NCBI GenBank assembly: GCA_947581865.1 | Contig: CANPWA010000001.1 | Location: 62,001-126,000 of the forward strand | Length of the DNA stretch: 64,000 nucleotides | Source of the DNA: an uncultured Acetatifactor sp. | Lineage (GTDB): Bacteria > Bacillota > Clostridia > Lachnospirales > Lachnospiraceae | Direction of reading: 5' to 3' | Shown here: positions 25,000 through 34,948 of the stretch, one piece after another | How the letters are laid out: each line of letters starts with the position of its first letter | Position numbering within the stretch: position 1 is the first letter of the stretch | The notes under the pieces: model-generated | Database searches by the model: none | What the model saw: only the letters and a program-made list of their open reading frames with translations | What the model was told of the DNA's origin: nothing | Program-made: the position numbers and the translations under genes

Positions 25000-26985
25000 A
25001 TGGAATTTAAGCTGCACAGTGAATATCAGCCCACCGGCGATCAGCCCCAGGCCATAGAGGCGCTGGTAAAGGGCTTTCAGGAAGGTAATCAGTTCCAGAC
25101 TCTGCTGGGCGTCACGGGCTCCGGCAAGACGTTTACCATGGCGAATGTGATCGCGGCGTTAAACAAGCCGACGCTGGTGATCGCGCACAATAAGACACTG
25201 GCTGCACAGCTCTACGGGGAGTTTCGGGAGTTTTTTCCGGAGAATGCGGTGGAGTATTTTGTCTCATACTATGACTACTATCAGCCGGAGGCTTATGTGC
25301 CCTCCTCGGACACCTATATCGCCAAGGATTCGGCGATCAACGATGAGATCGATAAGCTGCGTCTCTCCGCCACCGCATCCCTGACGGAGAGGCGGGATGT
25401 GGTCGTGGTGGCGAGCGTATCCTGCATCTACGGGCTGGGCAGCCCGGACGAGTATCAGGATATGGTCGTGTCTCTGCGGCCGGGGATGGAGAAGGACCGG
25501 GACAAGGTGCTGCGAGAGCTGGTGGACATCCAGTATACCCGCAATGATCTGGACATGCAGCGGGGCACCTTCCGGGTGCGGGGGGATGTGCTGGAGGTAT
25601 ACCCCGCGGAGGGAGGCGATTATCTGATCCGGATCGAGTTTTTCGGGGATGAGATCGACCGGATCGCCCAGGTGGAGCCCCTGACGGGAAAGGTTCACGC
25701 CACCCTCAATCATGTGGCGATCTTCCCGGCGTCCCATTATGTGGTCTCCCAGGAGAAGATCAAGACCGCCTGCGACAATATCGAGAAGGAGCTGGAGGAG
25801 CGCGTCCGGTATTTTAAGGGCGAGGACAAGCTCATCGAGGCGCAGCGGATCGCGGAGCGCACGAATTTTGACATTGAGATGCTGCGGGAGACGGGATTTT
25901 GTTCGGGCATCGAGAATTATTCCAGACATCTGACGGGATCCGCGCCCGGGGAGCCGCCCATGACGCTGATGGACTTTTTCCGGGACGATTTCCTGATCAT
26001 CATCGACGAGTCCCATATGACGATTCCCCAGATACGGGGAATGTTCGCGGGGGACCGCTCCCGCAAGAATACACTGGTGGAGTACGGCTTCCGCCTGCCC
26101 TCGGCGCTGGACAACCGGCCACTAAACTTTGAGGAGTTCGAGTCCCACATCGATCAGATGCTGTTTGTGTCGGCCACGCCCTCGGACTATGAGGCGGAGC
26201 ATGAGCTTCTGCGGGCGGAACAGATCATCCGCCCCACCGGGCTGCTGGATCCGGAGGTGGACGTGCGTCCCGTGGAGGGGCAGATCGATGACCTGATCGG
26301 CGCGGTGAACCGGGAAGTGGAGCGGCACAATAAGGTGCTGGTGACCACCCTGACCAAGCGCATGGCGGAGGATCTGACGGACTACATGAAGGAAGTCGGC
26401 ATCCGCGTGAAATATCTGCATTCGGATATCGACACCCTGGAGCGCGCGGAGATCATCCGGGACATGAGGCTGGATGCGTTCGATGTGCTGGTGGGCATCA
26501 ATCTGCTGCGGGAGGGGCTGGACATTCCCGAGATCTCCCTGGTGGCGATCCTGGATGCGGACAAGGAGGGCTTTCTGCGGAGCACGACCTCCCTGATCCA
26601 GACCATCGGGCGCGCGGCGCGGAACGCCCAGGGGCATGTGATCATGTACGCGGACACCGTGACGGATTCCATGCGGGAGGCGCTGGAGGAGACCAACCGC
26701 CGCCGGAAGATCCAGATGCAGTACAACGAGGAACACGGCATCACGCCCCAGACCATCCAGAAGGCGGTGCGCGACCTGATCAGCATCTCCAAAGTCATCG
26801 CGAAGGAGGAGATGCGCTTTGAGAAGGATCCCGAGTCCATGAGCCGGGAGGAGCTGGAGAAGCTCATCGCCGATGTGCAGAAGAAGATGCAGAGGGCGGC
26901 GGCGGATCTCAACTTCGAGGCGGCAGCCGAGCTCCGTGACAAGATGTTGGAGTTAAAGAAACACTTAAACGAACTTAAGCGCTGA
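25000..26985 (+). CDS. uvrB: Excinuclease ABC subunit B
   Basis: UvrB is the damage-verifying helicase-like subunit of nucleotide excision repair; it is loaded by UvrA and recruits UvrC. The 661 residues show Walker A GVTGSGKT (37-44), the beta-hairpin region [12 protein letters not shown] used to probe the strand, Walker B in IIDESH, helicase motifs [12 protein letters not shown] and [17 protein letters not shown] (motif VI) and a C-terminal UVR helix pair that binds UvrC. GGAGG precedes the ATG. The gene is GC-richer (samples of 55-62%) than most of the window. A LexA box lies in front, so induction by DNA damage is expected. uvrA follows after 61 bases. Confidence 0.97.
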   Translation: MEFKLHSEYQPTGDQPQAIEALVKGFQEGNQFQTLLGVTGSGKTFTMANVIAALNKPTLVIAHNKTLAAQLYGEFREFFPENAVEYFVSYYDYYQPEAYVPSSDTYIAKDSAINDEIDKLRLSATASLTERRDVVVVASVSCIYGLGSPDEYQDMVVSLRPGMEKDRDKVLRELVDIQYTRNDLDMQRGTFRVRGDVLEVYPAEGGDYLIRIEFFGDEIDRIAQVEPLTGKVHATLNHVAIFPASHYVVSQEKIKTACDNIEKELEERVRYFKGEDKLIEAQRIAERTNFDIEMLRETGFCSGIENYSRHLTGSAPGEPPMTLMDFFRDDFLIIIDESHMTIPQIRGMFAGDRSRKNTLVEYGFRLPSALDNRPLNFEEFESHIDQMLFVSATPSDYEAEHELLRAEQIIRPTGLLDPEVDVRPVEGQIDDLIGAVNREVERHNKVLVTTLTKRMAEDLTDYMKEVGIRVKYLHSDIDTLERAEIIRDMRLDAFDVLVGINLLREGLDIPEISLVAILDADKEGFLRSTTSLIQTIGRAARNAQGHVIMYADTVTDSMREALEETNRRRKIQMQYNEEHGITPQTIQKAVRDLISISKVIAKEEMRFEKDPESMSREELEKLIADVQKKMQRAAADLNFEAAAELRDKMLELKKHLNELKR

Positions 26986-27046
26986 AAGACAGAGCCGAAA
27001 GAGGCGGCGCACAGAACGTGCCGGAAGCAGAAAAGAGGCAGAGAAA

Positions 27047-29914
27047 GTGGAAGAAGCAAAAAAGATGCGTCCCCGGGAATATATTAAAGTGCGGGGGGCA
27101 AATGAGCATAATCTTAAAAATCTGAACGTGGATATTCCCCGAAACGAGCTGGTGGTACTGACAGGAATGTCAGGTTCCGGCAAATCTTCCCTGGCTTTTG
27201 ACACCATCTACGCGGAGGGGCAGAGAAGGTATATGGAATCTTTGTCCTCCTACGCGCGAATGTTTCTGGGACAGATGGAAAAGCCCAATGTGGAGCGCAT
27301 TGACGGGCTGTCTCCCGCTATTTCCATCGATCAGAAATCCACCAACCGGAACCCCCGTTCCACGGTGGGTACGGTGACGGAGATTTATGACTATTTCCGT
27401 CTGCTCTACGCCCGCATCGGCATCCCTCACTGCCCGAAGTGTGGCAGAGAGATCGCCAGGCAGAGCGTGGATCAGATGGTGGATCAGATCATGGCGCTGG
27501 GCGAGGGGACTAAGATCCAGCTTCTCGCCCCCGTGGTGCGGGGGCGCAAGGGAGAGCATGAGAAAGTTCTGGAGCGCGCCAGGAGAAGCGGTTATGTGCG
27601 GGTGCGCATCGACGGCAGTCTCTATGAGCTCAATGAGGAGATCCGGTTAGAGAAAAACATCAAGCACAATATAGAGATCGTCGTGGACCGCCTGGTGGTA
27701 AAAGAGGGGATCGAGCGCCGTCTGACGGATTCCGTTGAAAATGTGCTGGGGCTTGCCGAAGGGCTTTTGGTGGTGGATGTGATCGACGGGGAGAGTCTGA
27801 CATTCAGCCAGAGTTTCTCCTGCCCCGACTGCGGCATCAGCATCAGCGAAGTGGAACCCCGGAGTTTTTCTTTCAACAATCCCTTCGGAGCCTGTCCGGA
27901 GTGTCTGGGTCTGGGTTACAAGATGGAGTTTGACATAGACCTGATGATCCCCGACAGGCATCTGAGCATTAAGGAAGGCGCCATCACCGTGACGGGCTGG
28001 CAGTCCTGCGCGGACAAGTCCAGTTTTACCAACGCTGTGCTGCAGGCGCTCTGCAAGGAGTATCACTTTGACCTGCAGACGCCTTTTGAGGACTATCCCG
28101 AGAAGGTGCAGAATATTCTGATCCACGGCACCAATGGCAAAGAAGTAAATGTTTATTATGAGGGGCAGCGGGGCAGAGGCGTTTATCCTGTGGCCTTTGA
28201 AGGGCTGCTCAAGAATGTGGAGCGCAAGTACAAAGAGACTTTTTCCGAGACCATGAAACAGGAGTATGAGTCCTTCATGCGCATCACGCCCTGCAAGGAG
28301 TGTAAGGGGATGCGCTTAAAGAAAGAAGCGCTGGCAGTGACGGTGTGCGACAAAAATATTTATGAAGTGACATCTCTGTCGGTAAGAGATCTGCATACTT
28401 TTCTGGAGGAGATGGAGCTGACTGACCAGCAGCAGCTCATCGGCGGGCAGATTTTAAAGGAGATCCGTGCGAGAGTGCAGTTTCTGGTGGATGTGGGACT
28501 GGATTATCTCTCCCTGGCCAGGGGAACGGCGAGCCTCTCGGGCGGGGAAGCCCAGCGCATCCGGCTGGCGACGCAGATCGGCTCCGGGCTGGTGGGTGTC
28601 TGCTATATCCTGGATGAGCCCAGCATCGGGCTGCACCAGAGAGACAATGACAAGCTTCTGGCAACTCTGAAAAACCTGCGCGATCTGGGAAATACGCTGA
28701 TCGTGGTGGAGCATGACGAGGATACCATGCTGGCGGCGGACTATGTGGTGGACATCGGTCCGGGTGCGGGTTCCCACGGCGGGGAGGTGGTCGCCTGCGG
28801 AACGGCGGAGGAGATCATGAAGGTGCCGGAGTCCGTCACCGGAAAATATTTAAGCGGCGAGCTGAAAATCCCCGTGCCCAGGGAGCGCAGGAAACCCACG
28901 GGCTGGCTCAGGGTGCTGGGCGCGAGGGAAAACAATCTGAAAAACATTGATGTGGATTTTCCCCTGGGAGTGATGACTTGTGTGACAGGTGTGTCAGGTT
29001 CCGGCAAGAGTTCCCTGGTCAACGAGATCCTTTACAAACATCTCGCCAGGGATCTGAACCGGGCAAGATGTATCCCCGGCAAACACAAAGATATTGAGGG
29101 CATGGAACAGCTCGACAAGGTGATCGCCATCGACCAGTCTCCCATCGGGCGCACGCCCCGTTCCAATCCCGCAACCTATACCGGGGTATTTGACCAGATC
29201 CGGGATCTGTTCGCTTCCACGGCGGACGCCAAGGCGAGGGGTTATGGCAAAGGGCGCTTCAGCTTCAATGTGAAGGGCGGCCGGTGCGAAGCCTGCAGCG
29301 GGGACGGCATCATTAAGATAGAAATGCATTTTCTTCCGGATGTCTATGTGCCCTGCGAGGTCTGCGGGGGCAAGCGGTACAACCGGGAGACCCTTGAAGT
29401 AAAATATAAGGGTAAGAGCATCTATGATGTGCTTGAGATGACGGTGGAGGAGGCGCTGCCCTTCTTTGAGAATCTGCCTTCTATCCGCAATAAGATCCAG
29501 ACTTTGTACGATGTGGGGCTCTCCTATGTGAAGCTGGGGCAGCCTTCCACCACCCTCTCCGGGGGCGAGGCGCAGCGCATCAAGCTTGCCACGGAGCTTT
29601 CCAGGCGCAGCACCGGAAAGACCATTTATATTCTGGATGAGCCCACCACAGGGCTGCACTTCGCGGATGTCCACAGGCTGGTGGAGATCCTGCACCGTCT
29701 GGTGGAGGGCGGCAACACGGTGGTGGTCATCGAGCACAATCTGGATGTGATCAAGACCGCGGATTATATCCTCGACATCGGACCCGAGGGAGGGGACCGG
29801 GGAGGAACCATCATCGCCAAGGGGACGCCCGAGCAGATTGTGAAGAACAAACGATCCTACACGGGAATCTACATCAAGAAAATGCTGGAAAAAGACGGCG
29901 CTGTAATTTCTTAA
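27047..29914 (+). CDS. uvrA: Excinuclease ABC subunit A
   Basis: UvrA is the dimeric ABC-type ATPase that finds DNA lesions and loads UvrB. The 955 residues contain both nucleotide-binding halves: GMSGSGKS near 40 and GVSGSGKS near 647, each with its signature ([14 protein letters not shown] and [14 protein letters not shown]), and zinc-binding cysteine pairs at CPKCG, CPDC/CPEC and CEAC/CEVC. The GTG at 27047 is used, with AGAGGCAGAG before it; an ATG six codons later is an equally possible start. It is in one unit with uvrB and shares its SOS control. Local GC reaches about 68% in one 60-base sample, higher than the flanking genes. Confidence 0.97.
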   Translation: MEEAKKMRPREYIKVRGANEHNLKNLNVDIPRNELVVLTGMSGSGKSSLAFDTIYAEGQRRYMESLSSYARMFLGQMEKPNVERIDGLSPAISIDQKSTNRNPRSTVGTVTEIYDYFRLLYARIGIPHCPKCGREIARQSVDQMVDQIMALGEGTKIQLLAPVVRGRKGEHEKVLERARRSGYVRVRIDGSLYELNEEIRLEKNIKHNIEIVVDRLVVKEGIERRLTDSVENVLGLAEGLLVVDVIDGESLTFSQSFSCPDCGISISEVEPRSFSFNNPFGACPECLGLGYKMEFDIDLMIPDRHLSIKEGAITVTGWQSCADKSSFTNAVLQALCKEYHFDLQTPFEDYPEKVQNILIHGTNGKEVNVYYEGQRGRGVYPVAFEGLLKNVERKYKETFSETMKQEYESFMRITPCKECKGMRLKKEALAVTVCDKNIYEVTSLSVRDLHTFLEEMELTDQQQLIGGQILKEIRARVQFLVDVGLDYLSLARGTASLSGGEAQRIRLATQIGSGLVGVCYILDEPSIGLHQRDNDKLLATLKNLRDLGNTLIVVEHDEDTMLAADYVVDIGPGAGSHGGEVVACGTAEEIMKVPESVTGKYLSGELKIPVPRERRKPTGWLRVLGARENNLKNIDVDFPLGVMTCVTGVSGSGKSSLVNEILYKHLARDLNRARCIPGKHKDIEGMEQLDKVIAIDQSPIGRTPRSNPATYTGVFDQIRDLFASTADAKARGYGKGRFSFNVKGGRCEACSGDGIIKIEMHFLPDVYVPCEVCGGKRYNRETLEVKYKGKSIYDVLEMTVEEALPFFENLPSIRNKIQTLYDVGLSYVKLGQPSTTLSGGEAQRIKLATELSRRSTGKTIYILDEPTTGLHFADVHRLVEILHRLVEGGNTVVVIEHNLDVIKTADYILDIGPEGGDRGGTIIAKGTPEQIVKNKRSYTGIYIKKMLEKDGAVIS

Positions 29915-29923
29915 AAAAGCCAT

Positions 29924-29952
29924 TGTCTATTTGGGGCAGTTTATGTTAAAAT
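29924..29952 (+). promoter_or_regulatory. Candidate promoter of the chemoreceptor gene
   Basis: TTGTCT and TAAAAT are 17 bases apart, 42 bases before the ATG. It fits a sigma-A promoter; no SigD motif was recognised. Confidence 0.5.
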
Positions 29953-29994
29953 ATCAGAAAGAAGCTATAGTTTACTGAGGACGGAGAGAGAACA

Positions 29995-31509
29995 ATGGGT
30001 GCACAGGAAAATAATATAATTCAAAATTTCAATCTGGATAAGAAGATCAACACTTCTGCTCTGGTGGTCATCACGATCATCGATGTGTTGATGTTCATAG
30101 GTTACATAGGAGATTTTCTGGACGGCAATATCGGGGCGGTATTCCTGGCGCTGGTGATCGTGGCCGTGCTGGGTACGCTGATCATCAATTATGTCATCTT
30201 TTTCCGGAACAGGGAAAGTAAACTGTTTAAATATCTGTCTCTTGCCGGATATGCGGTTGTGTATGCGCTCTGTGTCCTTGGCGCGCACAATGATCTGGTA
30301 TTTTGTATCGCCTTTCCCATCACGGTACTCTATATTCTCTATTTTGACTATAAACTGATCGTGGGCGGTTCCGTCGCCTTTGCCCTTATCAATGTCGCAG
30401 ACATGATCTATGTTGCTGTATTTTTGAGACATCTTCACTCCGGAAGTGCGATCAACAGCACTTCGCTGCTGATACAGGGCGCATGTATTGTCATATATCT
30501 GATCGTGATCTGTTATTGTACCAGAGTTTCAAATCACAACCACGCAGTTCAGCTTACCGTTGTCAGCGAAGGGAAGGAACAGACCGGTCGTCTGCTGCAG
30601 GATGTGCTGGAGCTTGCAGCCAAAGTAAGAGAGAATTCTAAGGAGGCGTCCAGTTACATTCAGGAACTTGGCAGGGATGTGGATGTGACCACCGGCGCGA
30701 TGGAGGAGATCGCGGAAGGCAACAACAATAATGCCCAGAATATTGAGCGTCAGACTGTCATGACCAGCAATATTCAGGAGATGATCGAGGAGACCAAGCG
30801 GATGTCGGACGAGATGATGCTGTTGTCCGGGAAATCCACCCAGGCGGTTCAGGACGGACGTGAGAGCGTTCATAATCTCTCTGAGAACTCTCACCGCACG
30901 CAGGAGGCAAACAGACAGGTGGAAACCTCCGTGCGCAACTTTATCCAGAATGTGAATGAGGTGCAGGAGATCGTCTCGCAGATTTTCTCCATTTCCGACC
31001 AGACGGATCTGCTGGCGTTGAACGCTTCTATTGAGAGTGCAAGAGCGGGTGAGGCAGGAAGAGGCTTTTCTGTGGTTGCAGAGGAGATCCGCAAGCTCGC
31101 CGAAGAGACGAGGGTTTTGACCGAGAAGATCGAGGAGATCGTAGTGGTATTACAGAATAATGCCGACACGGCGATCCATACGGTGAACAATGTACTGGAT
31201 GCTGCGGCGGCAGGGCATAAGCTGATCGATAATACCAACAGCCGCTTCAATGAGATCGACAACAGCATGAAGGGGCTTAACAACAATGTGAAGCAGATCT
31301 ATAAAAAGATTGAGGATATCATAGAATCCAACAATGTGATCGTGGACAGTATCAGTCAGATTTCCGCTGTCAGTGAGGAGGTTGCGGCCAGCACCCAGCA
31401 GACAGTTGACAAGAGCCTTGAGACCAGGGAGAAGGCGGCGCATGCGGAACGCCTGATGGAAAATCTGGTGGAGACAGTGAGCGCCTTCAACAAATATATT
31501 GAAAATTAA
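29995..31509 (+). CDS. Methyl-accepting chemotaxis protein with a membrane-embedded sensor
   Basis: This is a 504-residue receptor. The N-terminal part (about 20-180) has five to six closely spaced membrane segments with no large external domain, so the ligand is sensed in the membrane or inside. The rest is a long coiled-coil signalling domain; the hairpin tip, which contacts CheA/CheW, is seen in the pattern [20 protein letters not shown] followed by [18 protein letters not shown] (about 335-370). Polyasparagine GNNNNAQN lies in the upper part. Many Gln/Glu pairs could be methylated. GGAGAGAG precedes the ATG. It is a single-gene unit with a promoter and terminator of its own. Confidence 0.9.
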   Translation: MGAQENNIIQNFNLDKKINTSALVVITIIDVLMFIGYIGDFLDGNIGAVFLALVIVAVLGTLIINYVIFFRNRESKLFKYLSLAGYAVVYALCVLGAHNDLVFCIAFPITVLYILYFDYKLIVGGSVAFALINVADMIYVAVFLRHLHSGSAINSTSLLIQGACIVIYLIVICYCTRVSNHNHAVQLTVVSEGKEQTGRLLQDVLELAAKVRENSKEASSYIQELGRDVDVTTGAMEEIAEGNNNNAQNIERQTVMTSNIQEMIEETKRMSDEMMLLSGKSTQAVQDGRESVHNLSENSHRTQEANRQVETSVRNFIQNVNEVQEIVSQIFSISDQTDLLALNASIESARAGEAGRGFSVVAEEIRKLAEETRVLTEKIEEIVVVLQNNADTAIHTVNNVLDAAAAGHKLIDNTNSRFNEIDNSMKGLNNNVKQIYKKIEDIIESNNVIVDSISQISAVSEEVAASTQQTVDKSLETREKAAHAERLMENLVETVSAFNKYIEN

Positions 31510-31598
31510 GGATGAGGATTTATTAAAAAATTTAAACTCTCCTATAAATTATCTGCTCTTTTCTGCCGATAAACATTTCAGCAGATAGAAGAGTGCAT

Positions 31599-31655
31599 GG
31601 ACGCAGCAGGAAGAAGGGAAGGAACCATTCTCTGTGCTGTGTCCTTTTATTTTTT
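31599..31655 (+). terminator. Terminator after the chemoreceptor gene
   Basis: A ten-base stem GGACGCAGCA/TGCTGTGTCC (one G-U pair) with a 26-base loop is followed by TTTTATTTTTT. The remaining bases of the 291-base gap to mbl (31510-31800) hold a smaller ATCTGCT/AGCAGAT repeat and a TATAAT at 31741-31746 that may be the mbl -10 element without a good -35. Confidence 0.75.
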
Positions 31656-31800
31656 ACAATTGAAAACCCGGATCACCGGTTTCGGTTGTATAATTTTTTT
31701 AAAATTTCATAAACCCCTATGAATTTGGTAAAATTTCGGTTATAATAGATAGACGATAGTCCGAATGCGGCAAAATGATACCGGAAAGGGGTAAGAATAA

Positions 31801-32790
31801 ATGCAGTGCACAGATATTGGAATTGATTTGGGTACAGCCAGTATACTTGTCTACATCAGAGGAAAAGGTGTTGTCCTGAAGGAGCCCTCTGTTGTGGCTT
31901 TCGATAGAGATACCAACAGGATTAAAGCGATCGGAGAGGATGCCCGCCTGATGCTGGGAAGAACTCCCGGCAATATTGTGGCGGTCAGACCGCTGCGTCA
32001 GGGCGTCATATCCGACTATACCGTCACGGAAAAGATGATGAAATATTTTATCCAGAAAGCTCTCGGCAAGAGGATTTTCCGCAAACCGCGCATCGCAGTG
32101 TGCGTACCCAGCGGAGTGACCGAGGTGGAGAAGAAGGCCGTGGAGGATGCAACCTATCAGGCAGGTGCGAGAGAGGTGTCTATCATCGAGGAGCCGATTG
32201 CCGCTGCCATCGGTGCGGGGATCGATATTTCCAAGCCCTGTGGCAACATGATCGTGGATATCGGAGGAGGTACTTCCGATATAGCCGTCATCTCTTTGGG
32301 CGGCACAGTGGTCAGCGCTTCCATCAAGATTGCGGGCGATGATTTTGACGAGGCGATTGTGCGCTATATGCGTAAGAAACATAATCTTCTGATCGGTGAG
32401 AGAACCGCGGAGGATATCAAGATTAAGATCGGTTCTGCTTATAAGCGTCCCGAGGTGGATTACATGGATGTGAGAGGCAGAAATCTGGTGACCGGGCTGC
32501 CCAAGACGGTAAAGGTTTCTTCCGAGGAGACGGAAGAAGCCCTGCGGGAGACCACCGCACAGATCGTGGAGACGATTCACAGCGTTCTGGAGAAGACTCC
32601 TCCTGAGCTTGCTGCGGACATCGCAGACAGGGGAATTGTACTTACCGGGGGCGGCAGTCTTTTGCGCGGGCTGGAGGATCTGATCTCCGCTAAGACAGGT
32701 ATCAATACTATGACTGCTGAGGATCCTATGACTGCAGTTGCTATCGGAACGGGACAGTATGTGGAATTTCTTGCAGGATACAGGGAGTGA
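31801..32790 (+). CDS. mbl: MreB-like rod-shape actin homologue (Mbl)
   Basis: This is a bacterial actin of 329 residues that organises lateral cell-wall synthesis at the inner membrane. Seen: IGIDLGTASILVY (phosphate 1), VIAVxP-type VCVPSGVTEVEK, IIEEPIAAAIGAG, DIGGGTSDIAVISLGG (phosphate 2) and LTGGGSLLRGLEDL (adenosine). It is followed by two flagellar rod genes, as in the mbl-flhO-flhP cluster of B. subtilis, so I name it mbl rather than mreB; no mreC or mreD is adjacent. There is an AAGGGG site before the ATG. No N-terminal amphipathic helix is obvious beyond the short MQCTD start. Confidence 0.88.
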   Translation: MQCTDIGIDLGTASILVYIRGKGVVLKEPSVVAFDRDTNRIKAIGEDARLMLGRTPGNIVAVRPLRQGVISDYTVTEKMMKYFIQKALGKRIFRKPRIAVCVPSGVTEVEKKAVEDATYQAGAREVSIIEEPIAAAIGAGIDISKPCGNMIVDIGGGTSDIAVISLGGTVVSASIKIAGDDFDEAIVRYMRKKHNLLIGERTAEDIKIKIGSAYKRPEVDYMDVRGRNLVTGLPKTVKVSSEETEEALRETTAQIVETIHSVLEKTPPELAADIADRGIVLTGGGSLLRGLEDLISAKTGINTMTAEDPMTAVAIGTGQYVEFLAGYRE

Positions 32791-32846
32791 TCCGGACAGA
32801 ACATAAATATGGTTTCTGATGGACATCAATTACGGAGGAGGCAGAG

Positions 32847-33626
32847 ATGCTTAGAGGTTTATATACAGCGTGGACGGGCTTGGTAAACGAGCAGAACAGG
32901 ATGGATGTCATGACCAACAATCTGGCAAACGCCTCCACTGTGGGTTTTAAAAAGGAAGGGTCCACCAGTCAGAGTTTTGATGATGTGCTCACACTTAAGA
33001 TCAAGGATGCTTCCGTAGGGCTTTCCAATGTGCAGCGCACAGGTATCAGAAATCCGGGCGTTAAGATCGGTGAAAACTATGTGGACTACACCCAGGGATC
33101 TTTTCGTGAGACCGGAAATACTTATGATCTGGCACTCTCCGGCGACGGCTTCTTCGCCATAGAGTTCACCAATAAGGAGGGGGAGACCAGCACGATGTAT
33201 ACCCGTGCAGGTCAGTTTACCTTGAATAAGGAAGGCTATCTTGTGACTGAAGAAGGCGATTATGTGCTGGATACCCAGAACAGACGCATTCAGCTTGATA
33301 CCTTGCGGGACACGGATATCACAACGGACGGAAGGATCAGTCAGGAGGGCGAGGAGATCGCCCGGATCCAGGTGGCTGATTTTGAGGATTACAATTATCT
33401 GGAGCGGTATGGTGAGACTTATTTCCGCCCGCTGGAGGGAGCGCGCCAGACGGAAGGCACGGCGACGATCCACTCCGGCTATTTGGAAATGGCAAATGTG
33501 CAGATCGTGTCCGAGATGGTAAATCTCATTACCATCACCAGGGCTTATGAATCAAATCAGAAAATTATACAGACCTATGATGACTCTCTGGAGATCGCAG
33601 TTTCACAGCTGGGAAGATTGTCATAA
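32847..33626 (+). CDS. flhO: Flagellar hook-basal body rod protein, FlhO/FlgF type
   Basis: This is a 259-residue flagellar rod protein. The N-terminus MLRGLYTAWTGLVNEQNRMDVMTNNLANASTVGFKKE holds the rod signature; the middle has ALSGDGFFAIE; the C-terminus ANVQIVSEMVNLITITRAYESNQKIIQTYDDSLEIAV is the coiled-coil partner of the N-terminal helix. The product is exported by the flagellar type III system without a cleaved signal. GGAGGAGG precedes the ATG. It lies between mbl and flhP, the B. subtilis order, hence the symbol. No other flagellar structural genes but flhP and flgJ are nearby. Confidence 0.9.
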   Translation: MLRGLYTAWTGLVNEQNRMDVMTNNLANASTVGFKKEGSTSQSFDDVLTLKIKDASVGLSNVQRTGIRNPGVKIGENYVDYTQGSFRETGNTYDLALSGDGFFAIEFTNKEGETSTMYTRAGQFTLNKEGYLVTEEGDYVLDTQNRRIQLDTLRDTDITTDGRISQEGEEIARIQVADFEDYNYLERYGETYFRPLEGARQTEGTATIHSGYLEMANVQIVSEMVNLITITRAYESNQKIIQTYDDSLEIAVSQLGRLS

Positions 33627-33642
33627 CAGGAAGGAGTAGGGT

Positions 33643-34458
33643 ATGGTAAGAAGTTTATGGACAGCGGCAACCGGTATGATCGCCCAACAGACAAATGTGG
33701 ATACGATCGCGAACAATCTGGCAAATGTCAATACCAATGGCTACAAGACACAGGTCAATGAATTTAAGAGTCTGTTATACCAGAACATCCAGACGAAGAC
33801 GACTTCTGCGAACGGTGCGAACAAGCCCAGCAGCGCACAGGTGGGACTGGGTGTGCGGAATGCCTCCATCTCTTCCATATTCACCACGGGCAATCTGTAT
33901 GCGTCTTCCAGCGATACCGCGTTTGCCCTGGATGGCGATGGATTTTTCGCTGTAAGAGGGCTGGATGGGGATACTTATTATACGAGAAACGGTAATTTTG
34001 CGTTTACGCTTGCAACGGACGGAAATATGCTTGCCACATCGGAAGGGCTTCCTGTGCTGGACACGGAGGGTAATCCCATCATTTTAGATGAGGAGTATGT
34101 TGTCAGCCAGATTACGGTGACTGCCGACGGCGAGCTTTGTTATCCTGACGAGTCCAACAATCCGGCGCCCATCGGTGTGCAGATTGGCGTATTCCAGTTC
34201 AATAATCCCAATGGGCTGTATAAGCACAGCGAGAGTCTTTATTCCCAGACGGCAGCCAGTGGGGAACCTCTCAACGAGGCAACCAATCCCTATGTCAAGA
34301 AGTCGAGGGTGATCCAGGGGTATCTGGAAGGGTCCAATGTGCAGGTTGTGGACGAGATGGTCAATATGATCGTGGCACAGCGTGCCTATGAGCTCAATTC
34401 TAAGGCAATAACTGCCTCGGATGAGATGCTGCAGCAGGCAAATAATCTGCGCCGATAA
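33643..34458 (+). CDS. flhP: Flagellar hook-basal body rod protein, FlhP/FlgG type
   Basis: This is a 271-residue paralogue of the preceding gene: VRSLWTAATGMIAQQTNVDTIANNLANVNTNGYK at the start, FALDGDGFFAVRG in the middle and the conserved end SNVQVVDEMVNMIVAQRAYELNSKAITASDEML. The length and the TNGYKTQVNEFKSLLYQ region match the distal rod protein FlgG. GGAAGGAG precedes the ATG, 16 bases after flhO. The two rod proteins would assemble one on top of the other in the periplasm-equivalent space and the cell wall. Confidence 0.9.
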   Translation: MVRSLWTAATGMIAQQTNVDTIANNLANVNTNGYKTQVNEFKSLLYQNIQTKTTSANGANKPSSAQVGLGVRNASISSIFTTGNLYASSSDTAFALDGDGFFAVRGLDGDTYYTRNGNFAFTLATDGNMLATSEGLPVLDTEGNPIILDEEYVVSQITVTADGELCYPDESNNPAPIGVQIGVFQFNNPNGLYKHSESLYSQTAASGEPLNEATNPYVKKSRVIQGYLEGSNVQVVDEMVNMIVAQRAYELNSKAITASDEMLQQANNLRR

Positions 34459-34499
34459 CCGTCAGGCTGGTCCGGTGATCATGGAAAGGAGAATTTCCC

Positions 34500-34856
34500 A
34501 TGGATATTGGTAATCTTGCATCTTCCTACAGTGATATTTACGGTTCCAATGCTTCCGCGTCCAAACTGGAGGGGCAGCTGAAGTCCGATTACTCCAAAGC
34601 GACGGACGAGGAGTTGATGGATGCCTGCAAACAGTTTGAGGCATATTTTTTGGAACAGATGTTTAAGGAGATGGTCAAAACCATCCCCAGGAATGAGGAC
34701 AGCAGTTCTTCCACAAGTATGTTGGATTATTTCAAGGATGAGATGATACAAAAGGTTGCGGCAGACTCCACGCAGCAGAACAGCCTGGGGCTTGCACAGA
34801 TGCTCTATGAGCAGATGAGACGTAATTATGGGTTGGATGCGGACAGTCTCTCTTAA
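34500..34856 (+). CDS. flgJ: FlgJ-like rod-binding protein (without muramidase domain)
   Basis: This is a 118-residue protein matching the N-terminal rod-binding half of FlgJ: DEELMDACKQFEAYFLEQMFKEMVKTIP and SMLDYFKDEMIQKVA, then LGLAQMLYEQMRRNY. The C-terminal peptidoglycan hydrolase domain found in enterobacteria is absent, as in most Firmicutes, so another hydrolase must open the wall. It follows flhP by 41 bases. Its ribosome site GGAG is flanked by GGAAA and TTTCC, which could form a five-base stem with the site in the loop. The terminator overlaps the end of the gene. Confidence 0.85.
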   Translation: MDIGNLASSYSDIYGSNASASKLEGQLKSDYSKATDEELMDACKQFEAYFLEQMFKEMVKTIPRNEDSSSSTSMLDYFKDEMIQKVAADSTQQNSLGLAQMLYEQMRRNYGLDADSLS

Positions 34857-34875
34857 GTCTGTCCGCATATTTTTT
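34838..34875 (+). terminator. Terminator at the end of the mbl-flagellar unit
   Basis: A nine-base stem TGCGGACAG/CTGTCCGCA with a 12-base loop, followed by TATTTTTT. Its left arm lies inside the last codons of flgJ. Confidence 0.85.
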
Positions 34876-34948
34876 CATACAGATATCAGGCACATCTTAT
34901 TCCTTCCGGTTCAGGAAAATACACAAAATATATAAAGGTCAAGAGAAT

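Noticed and set aside
31510..31660. Possible c-di-GMP riboswitch downstream of the chemoreceptor gene
   Set aside because: The characteristic conserved loops of c-di-GMP riboswitches are missing; the structure is better explained as a terminator with a long loop.
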